Shown: positions 34,147-43,345 of the stretch, one piece after another
Layout of the letters: each line of letters begins with the position of its first letter
Position numbering within the stretch: the first letter of the stretch is position 1
Source: Sinorhizobium alkalisoli
GTDB taxonomy: Bacteria > Pseudomonadota > Alphaproteobacteria > Rhizobiales > Rhizobiaceae
Length of the DNA stretch: 64,000 nucleotides
NCBI RefSeq assembly: GCF_008932245.1
Contig: NZ_CP034910.1
Coordinates: forward strand, 1,860,001 to 1,924,000
Direction of reading: 5' to 3'
The notes under the pieces: generated by a model
Database searches by the model: none
What the model was told of the DNA's origin: nothing
Seen by the model: only the letters and a program-made list of their open reading frames with translations
Translations under genes and position numbers: made by a program

Positions 34147-34695
34147 TTGGTATGGGACGACACATTCTTTTCGCGGAACGCCGTCGAAGTCGCGTCTGAT
34201 CTGATCGGCGCGGAACTTACAGTGTCTGGCGCCGGCGGCATTATCGTCGAAACCGAGGCCTACCTGCGGGACGACGCGGCGTCGCACAGCTTCGGCGGCA
34301 CGACCGAGCGTAATCGCGCCATGTTCGGTCCCTCCGCGCACGCCTATGTTTATCTGTCCTACGGCCTTCACTGGTGCTTGAACTTCGTTTGCCTGCCCGG
34401 CAGCGCGGTGCTGATCCGGGCGATCGAACCGAAATGGGGGCTGGAGGCGATGCGTGAGAGACGCGGTGTTTCCCGGGACCGGCTTCTGTGCTCGGGACCG
34501 GGCCGTGTCGGCCAAGCCCTGGCGATCACCCGGGAACAGAACGGCCTGCCGCTCCGGCAGGAGCCTTTTCGCCTGCGTGTTCCCGAATCAAGGCCGGAAA
34601 TCTCCGCCGGCCTTCGCATTGGCATTTCGAAAGCCGTCGAGCAGCCCTGGCGTTTCGGCCTGGCGAACTCCACGTTCCTCAGCCGGAAGTTCTAA
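34147..34695 (+). CDS. 3-methyladenine DNA glycosylase (AAG/MPG family)
   Basis: 182 residues. Removes alkylated purines in base-excision repair. Motifs: DLIGAELTVSGAGGIIVETEAYL with the catalytic Glu in ETEAY, then SHSFGGTTERNRAMFG, YVYLSYGLHWCLNFV and LCSGPGRVGQALAI. TTG start at 34147 after GAAGGA; no ATG in frame gives the complete family start. Divergent from DUF763. Confidence 0.92.
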   Translation: MVWDDTFFSRNAVEVASDLIGAELTVSGAGGIIVETEAYLRDDAASHSFGGTTERNRAMFGPSAHAYVYLSYGLHWCLNFVCLPGSAVLIRAIEPKWGLEAMRERRGVSRDRLLCSGPGRVGQALAITREQNGLPLRQEPFRLRVPESRPEISAGLRIGISKAVEQPWRFGLANSTFLSRKF

Positions 34696-34736
34696 CCAAC
34701 TGAAGCGCCGAACCGGGCCTCTGAACGCCGCGTCCA

Positions 34737-35198
34737 TCAACGCTCGCAGGTACCGACGAGCGTGGCCTCGGCGATCCTATGCTTGCTAGCCCGTTTCCAG
34801 GCCTCGGCGGCGCCGACTTCCTCTGGTATCGAGAGGTTGCCGACGTCGAGAGCCGCCAGCCTGAACTTATAATGGTGAGTGCCGGTTCCGGGCGGTGGCT
34901 GTGGCCCGTCGTAGCGCGCATTGCCGAAATCGTTCTTGATGAACTTGATACCGTGTTCAGGGCCGGTATCGACAGACTGCTGAAGTTCGGTCCAATTGCC
35001 CGGGATGTTGATGATCGCGCAATGGCGGAAAAGGCCGCTCACGGCGTCCGGGTCCTCAATGACGAGGGCGAAGCTCTGCGTGCCCGCCGGCGTGCCCGTC
35101 CACTTCAGAGGCGGGAACAGGTTCTCTCCGAAACGGGTATGCTTGCTGGGAATTGGCTGGCCGTCAGCGAATGCGGGGCTGATCAAACTGAAGGTCAT
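34737..35198 (-). CDS. YbhB/YbcL-type phosphatidylethanolamine-binding-like protein
   Basis: 153 residues. PEBP fold: LISPAFADGQPIPSKHTRFGENLFPPLKW, FALVIEDPDAVSG and the GTGTHHYKFRLAALD segment. Bacterial members resemble Raf kinase inhibitor protein but have no clear role. The ATG at 35198 follows GGAGGCAGGCG. Convergent with the glycosylase gene. Confidence 0.9.
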   Translation of the reverse strand: MTFSLISPAFADGQPIPSKHTRFGENLFPPLKWTGTPAGTQSFALVIEDPDAVSGLFRHCAIINIPGNWTELQQSVDTGPEHGIKFIKNDFGNARYDGPQPPPGTGTHHYKFRLAALDVGNLSIPEEVGAAEAWKRASKHRIAEATLVGTCER

Positions 35199-35446
35199 CG
35201 CCTGCCTCCTTTCATATGTCCGCATCGAGATGGGCGAACGGTCGTGGCGATCCCCCAAGCCGTTTGGTGCGGGAGCGTTGATCTCGCTCAAGGATCGCCT
35301 ACAGCGCATCAGATAGGCTTGACTGGCCGATGCTCAAGAGCGCCGGCACTAAACGTGGTCAGGCTCGCTCGAACACACGATATTCCGCGAAAGGCGATCA
35401 TCGACCGGTAAGCACCAACGACTGCATTCCGAGGAGTCCAGCAGCT

Positions 35447-38251
35447 ATGCATGATGCGGCGTCGACGACAGCGTCCCAGCCATCGGACTCGACCGAAACT
35501 GAGAATACATCCGCCACAACCAATAGGACGGTCGCGCCCGAGCTCGCCTGGCACGCCGTCGCGCCGGAAGCCGTCCTCGACGTGCTTCGCACGGATGCGA
35601 GCGGTCTCTCCGCGGAGGAAGCAGGCCACCGGTTGGAAACCTGCGGCCCCAATCGCCTGCCGGCTGGCCCGCCCCGGGGCGTCCTGAGGCGCTTCCTGCT
35701 GCAATTCCACGACCTGCTCATCTACGTTCTGCTGACCGCCGGCCTGATTGCTGCCGCCATCGGCCACGGGCCGGACTCCCTGGTCATCTTCGCCGTTGTA
35801 CTTATCAACGCCGTCATAGGCTTCGTTCAGGAAGGTCGCGCGGAGAGGGCGCTGGATGCGATCCGGGCCATGATCGATCCACAGTCTTCCGTCGTCCGCG
35901 ACGGCCATCGCGCCACCATCAGGGCAGACGAAGTGGTGCCGGGCGATATCGTTCTGCTCGAAGCCGGCGACCGTGTGCCCGCCGACCTCAGGCTCATAAA
36001 GGCGCGCAATCTGCGCATCGATGAGGCCGTTCTCACCGGCGAGTCCGTGCCCGTCGACAAGTCGATCAGGCCTGTCGCCGGCGACGTGACGCTCGGCGAC
36101 CGGTTTTCCATGGCCTTCTCGGGCACCTTTGTTGCCGCCGGACAGGGGGCGGGTGTTGCCGTCGCGACGGGTGCGCAGACCGAACTCGGGCGGATCAGTT
36201 CCTTGATTGGCGCGGTGGAACGTATCGCCACCCCGCTTGTCCGACAGATGGGCCAATTCGCCAGGCAGATCACGATCACCGTCCTCGGCCTTTCCACCCT
36301 CGTCTTCGCCTATGCCGTACTCATCCGCTCCTACCGGCTGGAAGACGCCTTCATGACGGTGGTCGGCCTGGCCGTCGCAGCAATTCCCGAAGGTCTCCCC
36401 GCGGTCATGACCATCACCCTGGCCGTCGGGGTCCAGCGCATGGCGCGCCGAAACGCCATCATTCGCCGCCTGCCCGCCGTCGAAACGCTGGGTTCCGTCT
36501 CCGTGATATGCTCCGACAAGACCGGCACGCTCACACGCAACGAAATGACTGTGAGCGCCATTCGCACGGCCGACCGCGAGATCGAGGTGGACGGAGCCGG
36601 TTACCGGCCGGAAGGCAGCTTCCGGATCGGCGGGCGCAGGGCGCTGGACCCGGCCGCCGATCCGGTTCTTGAAGAACTGTCGCTCGCCGCACTTCTCTGC
36701 AACGACGCGCATCTCGAGGAACGCGGCGAGGAGTGGACGGTCAACGGCGACCCGATGGAAGGGGCGCTCGTCACATTGGCGATAAAGGCCGGGCACGACG
36801 CCGCGGCGGCGCGGACCGGCTTTGTCCGCCTCGACGAGATCCCCTTCGATTCCCGCCATCGGTACATGGCAACGCTCAATGCCCGCAATGGTCGCCCGCC
36901 CGTGGTCTACGCGAAGGGCGCGCCTGAGCGCATCCTCGCCATGTGCAGCCGCGTCGCAAGCTTCGACGGCGAGCAATCGCTGGATACCGCCGACTGGCAC
37001 GACAGGATACAGGCGATGGGCGACGCCGGTCAGCGGGTGATCGCATTGGCGCACCGTCCGATGCGGCATGGCACCCGCGAAATCGCGCCAGCGGATGTGG
37101 AGCACGATCTCATTTTGCTCGGTCTCGTCGGGCTCATCGACCCGCCGCGTCCCGAGGCCATCGCTGCTGTCGCCGAATGCCGGGCCGCGGGCATCCGGGT
37201 GAAGATGATTACCGGAGATCATGCCGCAACGGCACGCGCGGTCGCCCTGCAACTCGGGCTCGCGGACGCACCAAAGTGCGTCACCGGGCAGGATCTGGAC
37301 AATGCGGGAGAGGCCGGAATCCGCAGACACGCCAGGGAGGCGACGGTCTTCGCCCGCACCAGTCCGGAGCAGAAGCTGCGCCTGGTGGAGGCGCTGCAGG
37401 CGGATGGGTCGACCGTCGCCATGACCGGCGATGGGGTGAACGACGCCCCAGCCTTGAAGCGCGCGGATGTCGGGGTCGCCATGGGCTGCAAGGGGACGGA
37501 AGCCGCCAAGGAGGCGAGCGACATGGTGCTCGCCGACGACAATTTCGCCTCGATCGTCTCGGCCGTGCGCGAGGGGCGCACGGTCTACGACAATCTCACC
37601 AAGGTGATCGCCTGGACCTTGCCGACAAATGGCGGCGAGGCCTTCACCATTGTGCTGGCGATCCTGTTCGGGCTGGCCCTGCCCGTCACCCCCGTGCAAA
37701 TCCTCTGGATCAATATGGTAACGGCCGTCGCCCTCGGCCTGACCCTGGCCTTCGAACCGACGGAACCCGGCGCCATGCAACGGCCGGCCCGCCCCCCAGG
37801 AGAGAGAATCCTCTCCAGGCGACTACTATGGCGAATCCTGTTCGTCTCGGTGCTGATGGTCGCCGGCACCTTCGGCATTTACGCCTGGGCCGTCTCGCGC
37901 GGGCTATCGGTCGAAACCGCGCGCACCATGGCCGTGAACACGCTGGTCGTCATGGAAATCTTCTACCTGTTCAGTGTCCGCTATGTGCACGGTACGTCCC
38001 TGACATGGCAGGGCGTCCTCGGCACCCGTGCGGTCCTGATCGGCGTCGCGACTGTCGTTGCAGCACAATTCGCCTTCACCTACCTGCCACCGATGCACTT
38101 GATCTTCGGCAGCCGGGCCGTCTCATTCACCGATGGAATGATGATCGTAGCCATCGGCGTCGCCCTGCTCTTTGTTGTGGAGGCCGAGAAGCGGATCGTC
38201 GCATCGTTCAACCGCGTTACCGGCGGCAGGCGATCGGAGGAGAGGCCTTGA
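35447..38251 (+). CDS. P2-type cation-transporting ATPase
   Basis: 934-residue membrane pump. Actuator motif LTGESVPVDKS, helix-4 PEGLPAVMTITLAVGVQ, phosphorylation Asp357 in CSDKTGTLTRNE, nucleotide site YAKGAPERIL, hinge TGDGVNDAPALKRADVGVAMG and transmembrane PVTPVQILWINMVTAVALG all fit P2A/SERCA-like (PMR1/PacL) Ca2+ or Mn2+ pumps. Na+ export is a possible alternative. ATG at 35447 with GAGGAG upstream is preferred; a 39-residue upstream extension lacks a site. Such pumps often appear in low-oxygen rhizobial clusters, but I saw no FixK box. Confidence 0.92.
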   Translation: MHDAASTTASQPSDSTETENTSATTNRTVAPELAWHAVAPEAVLDVLRTDASGLSAEEAGHRLETCGPNRLPAGPPRGVLRRFLLQFHDLLIYVLLTAGLIAAAIGHGPDSLVIFAVVLINAVIGFVQEGRAERALDAIRAMIDPQSSVVRDGHRATIRADEVVPGDIVLLEAGDRVPADLRLIKARNLRIDEAVLTGESVPVDKSIRPVAGDVTLGDRFSMAFSGTFVAAGQGAGVAVATGAQTELGRISSLIGAVERIATPLVRQMGQFARQITITVLGLSTLVFAYAVLIRSYRLEDAFMTVVGLAVAAIPEGLPAVMTITLAVGVQRMARRNAIIRRLPAVETLGSVSVICSDKTGTLTRNEMTVSAIRTADREIEVDGAGYRPEGSFRIGGRRALDPAADPVLEELSLAALLCNDAHLEERGEEWTVNGDPMEGALVTLAIKAGHDAAAARTGFVRLDEIPFDSRHRYMATLNARNGRPPVVYAKGAPERILAMCSRVASFDGEQSLDTADWHDRIQAMGDAGQRVIALAHRPMRHGTREIAPADVEHDLILLGLVGLIDPPRPEAIAAVAECRAAGIRVKMITGDHAATARAVALQLGLADAPKCVTGQDLDNAGEAGIRRHAREATVFARTSPEQKLRLVEALQADGSTVAMTGDGVNDAPALKRADVGVAMGCKGTEAAKEASDMVLADDNFASIVSAVREGRTVYDNLTKVIAWTLPTNGGEAFTIVLAILFGLALPVTPVQILWINMVTAVALGLTLAFEPTEPGAMQRPARPPGERILSRRLLWRILFVSVLMVAGTFGIYAWAVSRGLSVETARTMAVNTLVVMEIFYLFSVRYVHGTSLTWQGVLGTRAVLIGVATVVAAQFAFTYLPPMHLIFGSRAVSFTDGMMIVAIGVALLFVVEAEKRIVASFNRVTGGRRSEERP

Positions 38252-38372
38252 ATGCAAAGCGAAGGAATTCACGCCGATGCATTCATTCGCGAAGCTGATG
38301 AATTGATCAAAAACCGTGCATGGATCGCAGCGCCCGAATGTGCCAATGGCTGGGTTTCACGAGGATCTCGTT

Positions 38373-39278
38373 ATGGCCGTCGATACCGCTTCCGTTTCCG
38401 CCGCGCCCGGCACCGCTCGCGCCGGCGTGCTGATCATGTTTCTCGGCATGCTGATGTTTTCGCTGAACGACGTCATGGGCAAATGGCTGGTGGCAACCTA
38501 TTCGGTCGGACAGGTGGTGCTGATCCGCAGCATCGCCGCGGGTCTCGTGCTCTTTCCGTTCCTCTGGACCCGCGGACCGAAAAGGCTTGTCGCGGTTGAA
38601 AGGCCGGGCCTCCAGCTTGCCCGCGTGTTCGCCTCGACAGCGGAGGTCTTCGCCTTTTATTTCGCCGTCATCTCCCTGCCGCTCGCCGATGTCATGACCT
38701 ATTGGCTGGCCGCGCCGATTTACGTGGCAGCCGTTTCGCCGCTGGTGCTGAAGGAGCCCGTCGGCTGGCGGCGGTGGACAGCAATCGCCATCGGCTTCGT
38801 CGGCGTCATCATTGCGCTCGAGCCCTCCTCGCAAGCCCTGACGTTGCCGGCGCTGGTCTCCATCTTCGGCAGCATGTGCTTCGCCTTCATGATGGTTTCC
38901 GGACGCTCGCTACGCGGAACGCCGGACACGACCCTCGCGTTCTGGCAGGTCGTTGGCGCGGCGATTGCCGGCCTCCTCTGGGCGCCCTTCGATTGGACGC
39001 CGCTGAACCCACTCGACACCGCTTTGCTCGGCCTCCTCGGCGTCGTCGCCATGCTCGCCCATGTTCTCGTCAACCGGGCCTTGAAGCTCGCCGATGCAGC
39101 GACCGTCGCGCCGCTGCAATATACACTGCTCTTCTGGGCGATCGTCTTCGGCTGGCTGGTCTTCGGCGACAGCCCACGCCTGTCGATGGTGCTGGGCGCC
39201 GGCCTTATCGTCGCCTCCGGCCTGTTCATCTTCTTCCGGGAGCAGCAACTGAAGCGGCAGGGAAAATTGAAGGATTAG
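38373..39278 (+). CDS. EamA/DMT family exporter
   Basis: 301-residue inner-membrane protein with ten predicted helices in two EamA halves: GVLIMFLGMLMFSLNDVMGKWLV, FAFYFAVISLPLADVMTYWLAAP and APLQYTLLFWAIVFGWLVFGD. Drug/metabolite exporters of this family move amino acids or nucleosides; substrate unknown. The start at 38373 follows GAGGAT; an in-frame upstream start is possible. Confidence 0.88.
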   Translation: MAVDTASVSAAPGTARAGVLIMFLGMLMFSLNDVMGKWLVATYSVGQVVLIRSIAAGLVLFPFLWTRGPKRLVAVERPGLQLARVFASTAEVFAFYFAVISLPLADVMTYWLAAPIYVAAVSPLVLKEPVGWRRWTAIAIGFVGVIIALEPSSQALTLPALVSIFGSMCFAFMMVSGRSLRGTPDTTLAFWQVVGAAIAGLLWAPFDWTPLNPLDTALLGLLGVVAMLAHVLVNRALKLADAATVAPLQYTLLFWAIVFGWLVFGDSPRLSMVLGAGLIVASGLFIFFREQQLKRQGKLKD

Positions 39279-39374
39279 GTAGAGGGCGACGCGCCTTTCC
39301 GCCCACTGTATTGCCTTCCACACTTCTTCTCGCCGCGACCTTTGCACGCCTGAACCGCGGCGCTATCGGCTCGA

Positions 39375-40211
39375 TCAGTCCGCGACCACCATCTGCTTCT
39401 GTGTGCCGAGCCCCTCGATGCCAAGCTCGATGACGTCGCCGGGCTTGAGATATTGCGGCGGCTTGAACCCCAGGCCCACGCCGGGCGGCGTGCCGGTAGA
39501 GATGATGTCGCCCGGATGCAGGGTCATGAACTGCGACAGATAGCTGACGAGGTACGAGACGCCATAGACCATGGTCTCGGTCGTGCCGTTCTGCTTCGTC
39601 ACACCATTGACGGTGAGCCACATCTTCAGGTTCTGCGGATTGGCAATTTCGTCACGGGTGACGAGCCACGGACCGATGGGGCCGAAGGAGTCGCAGGATT
39701 TGCCCTTCGTCCACTGGCCCGATCGCCTCGCCTGGAAATCGCGCTCCGAGACATCGTTTACGACACAGTAGCCGGCGACGTGATCGAGCGCTTCGGCCTG
39801 GTCAACATATTTTGCCTTCTTGCCGATGACGACGCCGAGTTCGACTTCCCAATCGGTGGCGACCGAGCCGCGCGGAATGATGACATTGTCGTTCGGCCCC
39901 GTGATCGCCGAGGTCGCCTTCATGAAGATGACGGGCTCGGGCGGAACCTCCAGGCCGGACTCGGCAGCATGGTCGGCATAGTTGAGTCCGATGCAGATGA
40001 ACTTGCCGGTGCCGGCGACGCAGGCGCCGAGGCGCTGCGCACTATCGACCGCCGGCAGGCTCTCGATCTCGAGTCCGTCCGCCCATGCGAGATCGGCGAT
40101 GGCCGGACCTGAAATATCGGCGATTACGCCGGAGAGATCGCGGATTCGGCCGGCGCCATCCAATACGCCCGGCTTCTCCGCCCCTTCAGGTCCATAGCGC
40201 AAAAACCTCAT
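39375..40211 (-). CDS. fumarylacetoacetate hydrolase family protein
   Basis: 278 residues. FAH fold with metal ligands in EPVIFMKATSAI, DWEVELGVVIGK and the CVVNDVSERDFQ segment; ends with ISTGTPPGVGLGF and LKPGDVIELGIEGLG. Members act on 2,4-diketo acids or as ureidoglycolate lyase-like enzymes; exact substrate cannot be read. The start at 40211 gives MRFLRYGPEGAEKPG, the usual family start. Confidence 0.9.
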   Translation of the reverse strand: MRFLRYGPEGAEKPGVLDGAGRIRDLSGVIADISGPAIADLAWADGLEIESLPAVDSAQRLGACVAGTGKFICIGLNYADHAAESGLEVPPEPVIFMKATSAITGPNDNVIIPRGSVATDWEVELGVVIGKKAKYVDQAEALDHVAGYCVVNDVSERDFQARRSGQWTKGKSCDSFGPIGPWLVTRDEIANPQNLKMWLTVNGVTKQNGTTETMVYGVSYLVSYLSQFMTLHPGDIISTGTPPGVGLGFKPPQYLKPGDVIELGIEGLGTQKQMVVAD

Positions 40212-40417
40212 CCAGCTTCTCCCCGGCAATCGTGACGAATGACTGTGTCTGACAAATCAAACAGTGCCGTGGATGTAAAGCGGTTTTGCACAGTCGCAGT
40301 ACGCTTTCGGGATCTCGGCCGCGCCGAAATCGACGTCGATCGAAGCGTACGGCAGCACGCGACAACCCGCCGATTTCGCGATCGAAGGCCCCGCGCTTTG
40401 CAGAACGGAGCCTTGCG

Positions 40418-41647
40418 CTATCTTCTGCCGGAAAAGGCAAAGATGTCGACCGGGTGGTCGAGTCCGCGCAACGCATGGGAGCCGAGACTTTCCAACTGTG
40501 CGGCGCATCCCGCCCTTTCGACGAAGGCGCGTGAAAGAAGAACCGGACGCTTGAGTTCCTTGGTCAGGCTCTCGAGGCGCGAGGCGACGTTGACTGCGGG
40601 TCCTATGACGGTGAAGTCGAGGCGCTTGCGCGAGCCGATATTGCCATACATCACGTCCCCCACATGGACGCCGATGCCGTAACCGAGCGGCTCACGACCT
40701 TTGCGCAGGTTCTCCTCGTTGAGCTCGGCAAGAGCTGCCTGCGCCTCCGCGATGGCGCCGAGCAGGTTGCTGCAGGCGCACGGGTCACTGAGCGGGAAGA
40801 TTGCCAGGAGCCCGTCGCCCATGAATTTCAGAATCTCGCCGCCATGGCGCTCGATCGGCTCCGACATGGCGTCGAAATAACCGTTCAACAGGTCGATCAC
40901 GTCGTCGCGCGGCCAGAGATCCGACAACCTGGTGAAATCGCGCAGGTCGCAGATCAGAATGGCGGCGCCAACCGTCACGCCAGTGCCGCGCGTCGTCGCT
41001 CCCGCCAGGATCTGTTCGCTCGCATGCGGGCCGACATAGGTTTCGAGAAGTGTACGTGCGAGACGGTTCTTCAGCCTGATCTCGCTGACGAGCGACAAGG
41101 CCGGCAACACGTCCTTGAAGAGTTCTATGTCGCCCGGGCGAAAGCCGCCTTGCCGGTCGCTGGCGAAGGTGATGACGTGCTGTTTGCCGAGCGTGTGCTC
41201 CAGCGGCCAGGCGATGTACTCGGTGATGCCCTCAGCCCGCAGATCGTCGTAAAGCGCGTATTCCGCTCCATCGCGGGAGGAACCTTCGAGAGAGTGCCGC
41301 ACCTCGGACGCTCCGTTGTTGATCTCGTAAAGTGGGCTGTTCAGGTATTGCGAACTGTCCTCGGTCCCGTAATTGTAGAGGTCGATTTCGGCTTCGGACA
41401 ATCCCTTCCGCCACAGGATCCGCGCGCCTATCCATTGCGGATGATGAATCCGGAAATGCAGCGTCGCGCGCGCGACCGGCACACCGGCCTCCGCCAGTTT
41501 CATGCACATCTCGACAAAGATATTGTCGATGTAGCGCTCGCCGCGCGTCTCGTTCACCAGCCAATCCAGGACGTGCCGCCGCTGGACGGGCCACCTTCCT
41601 TCGCTGCCATCGGTTGAATTCAGAAGTGCATCCGATAAAGATTGCAT
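40418..41647 (-). CDS. class III adenylate/guanylate cyclase
   Basis: 409 residues with a C-terminal cyclase domain (about 210-400): metal Asp in CDLRDFTRLSD, FMGDGLLAIFP with the second metal Asp, and VHVGDVMYGNIGS...RLDFTVIGPAVNVASRLE with the transition-state Asn/Arg region. The N-terminal half is a sensor-like region without transmembrane helix. The ATG at 41647 follows GGAGGTTGCT. Rhizobia carry many such soluble cyclases. The signal sensed is unknown. Confidence 0.9.
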   Translation of the reverse strand: MQSLSDALLNSTDGSEGRWPVQRRHVLDWLVNETRGERYIDNIFVEMCMKLAEAGVPVARATLHFRIHHPQWIGARILWRKGLSEAEIDLYNYGTEDSSQYLNSPLYEINNGASEVRHSLEGSSRDGAEYALYDDLRAEGITEYIAWPLEHTLGKQHVITFASDRQGGFRPGDIELFKDVLPALSLVSEIRLKNRLARTLLETYVGPHASEQILAGATTRGTGVTVGAAILICDLRDFTRLSDLWPRDDVIDLLNGYFDAMSEPIERHGGEILKFMGDGLLAIFPLSDPCACSNLLGAIAEAQAALAELNEENLRKGREPLGYGIGVHVGDVMYGNIGSRKRLDFTVIGPAVNVASRLESLTKELKRPVLLSRAFVERAGCAAQLESLGSHALRGLDHPVDIFAFSGRR

Positions 41648-41733
41648 AGCAACCTCCGCTTGCGGCATCCTTGAATCGGAGCCGATATATACAAGCATGC
41701 ACGACGCCACTGCCGGGCACAATCTGCCATCGT

Positions 41734-42297
41734 TCAAAATGCCAGGGATCGCTGAGCGGGTTCCGGCGCGTGCAGATGAACGCCTTCCAGTTGGAGCATA
41801 CGCAGCTTGGCGGACACACCGCCGGGCGCCGAGAAGCCGCCGATCTTGCCGCCGGCGGCCAGCACGCGATGGCAGGGGATGATCAGGGCTACCGGATTTC
41901 CGGCCATCGCCAGGCCGACATCGCGCGCAGTCTCGGGGCCGCCTCCGAGGGCCTTCGCCAACGCGCCATAGGTGGTGGTATGCCCCCATGGGATCTGTCG
42001 CGCCGCTGCATAGACTTTCACGAAGAATGCGTCCTGCCCTTCGAGGTCGAGATCAACTGCGGAAAAATCCGTCTCGCTCCCGTCGAAATATCGTCGGACG
42101 GCAGTGATCGTTTCCTGCACTCTGGGCGGCGACGCGTGCGGTTCGCCCTTGAAAAGGCGGCGCAACAGCAGCCGTTCGGTCATGGCCGCGGTTTTCGTCG
42201 GCAGCTGAAAGCGGGTGATGCCGCGCCCGCTCCAGGCGATGCCGCAGAATCCGCCGGCGGTTTCGAAGACGCAATAGTGGTGCGCTTCCTCATTCAT
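41734..42297 (-). CDS. ogt: methylated-DNA-protein cysteine methyltransferase
   Basis: 187 residues. Suicide repair of O6-alkylguanine. Active-site PCHRVLAAGGKIGGFSAPGG with the acceptor Cys, preceded by helix-turn-helix VYAAARQIPWGHTTTYGALAKALG, and the Arg finger helix near GPETARDVG. The start is ATG 42297. No N-terminal Ada domain. It is the second alkylation-repair gene in this region (with 34147-34695). Confidence 0.92.
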   Translation of the reverse strand: MNEEAHHYCVFETAGGFCGIAWSGRGITRFQLPTKTAAMTERLLLRRLFKGEPHASPPRVQETITAVRRYFDGSETDFSAVDLDLEGQDAFFVKVYAAARQIPWGHTTTYGALAKALGGGPETARDVGLAMAGNPVALIIPCHRVLAAGGKIGGFSAPGGVSAKLRMLQLEGVHLHAPEPAQRSLAF

Positions 42298-42433
42298 CGA
42301 AAGCCTCCGCATTCATGTCACATGAAGATCGTGTCATCCGAGGCCCGAATCAACCGGCTTTGCAAAGCGGTCACACGCGAAGTGCTCGCTTCCCGATCAA
42401 AAGAGGCGACGAAACACCTGAACTGGAGCATTC

Positions 42434-42565
42434 ATGATGTATGAAGGCAGGCGCCACTGCCGCGGCCGACTTGCCGCGAGCCTCAAGCGCTATACGATAC
42501 GTGGCGCAGCACTACACTTCGCCGCTACCGCAGACCACATGCCTCTGAAGACACCGGCGCTGTAG
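42434..42565 (+). CDS. possible small basic peptide
   Basis: 43-residue frame starting MMYEGRRHCRGRLAAS and ending MPLKTPAL, preceded by GGAG five bases before ATG. Lies in the otherwise empty stretch 42298-42692. No homology can be claimed; the good ribosome site is the only support, and chance is quite possible. Confidence 0.2.
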   Translation: MMYEGRRHCRGRLAASLKRYTIRGAALHFAATADHMPLKTPAL

Positions 42566-42692
42566 CGACGAAGTGCCTCCCCCGCTATGACGCTGTCCGG
42601 GCAGAGGTCATCCTCGGTCGATGGCTCGCAAAGAGCTTCCTCGCGGCCGACTTGATCGCCGCCTTGACCACCTGCCTGTAGACGCCGCCAGC

Positions 42693-43130
42693 TTAGCCGA
42701 GGAATATCTGGCGCAGGCGAGCGAACAGGCCCGGCTGTTTCTCGACCAGCATCGTGCGGATGTGACGCGCTGCGGTCGATGCACTAACCGTCGCACCGAA
42801 ATGGCAATAGCAAATAACCTTGTGCAATTGCTCGTCGCTCAATTCGAAGAACCGCTTCGCCTCGCCGTAGCTATCATTATCCAGCCCAGCCGCCCGCAGA
42901 ACGGGATCTTCGAACGCTACGGAGATCGGCGTACCGTCGCCGCGCATGGTCGCGCGAACGCGTGCCGGCTGATACTCGGTCTCGTGCAGCGTCGAAAGCC
43001 GTCTCTGAGGGTTCTGCTCCAGAAGCTCTGCCCAGCGCTCCAGACGCTCGCTGCGCGACAAAGCCCGACGGGGAAAGTCCTGATTGACCTCGGCGACGAT
43101 TTGCAGTTCGTCGATTGCATGGTGCTTCAT
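42693..43130 (-). CDS. conserved hypothetical protein
   Basis: 145 residues, family not recognised. Starts MKHHAIDELQIVAEVNQDFPR after AGGAGGTCAC. Mostly helical, with LSRSERLERWAELLEQNP and a C-terminal ELSDEQLHKVICYCHFGAT segment that contains a Cys-x-Cys. No signal peptide or membrane helix, so probably cytoplasmic. Neighbours are unrelated; the upstream gap to the type I exporter (43131-43345) shows no further gene. Confidence 0.65.
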   Translation of the reverse strand: MKHHAIDELQIVAEVNQDFPRRALSRSERLERWAELLEQNPQRRLSTLHETEYQPARVRATMRGDGTPISVAFEDPVLRAAGLDNDSYGEAKRFFELSDEQLHKVICYCHFGATVSASTAARHIRTMLVEKQPGLFARLRQIFLG

Positions 43131-43345
43131 TGTGACCTCCTACTCAGACGATAGTTGGTCCCCCTTTTCAGCCTCATAGGCCTACTCAGCGTGACTCCAA
43201 CCGGCCGCGAAGTCCAATCACGAAAGTGCCTTTCGGCATTAAACGATCAGAAACTCGCGAGGCGGCACCAACAAAGCTGCGCGCCGGCGGGGTCGCCTCG
43301 CCGTGAGGCAATTGCAATTGAGATAACCGTCGGCAGTGAGGCCTC

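Noticed and set aside
35281..35350. FixK box upstream of the P-type ATPase
   Set aside because: TTGACTGGCCGATGCTCAA has the wrong spacing for the 14-base FixK palindrome.
35309..37780. 823-codon open frame on the minus strand over the P-type ATPase
   Set aside because: It is antisense to a gene with all P-type ATPase motifs; its sequence is rich in Gly, Arg and His as expected for a high-GC shadow frame.
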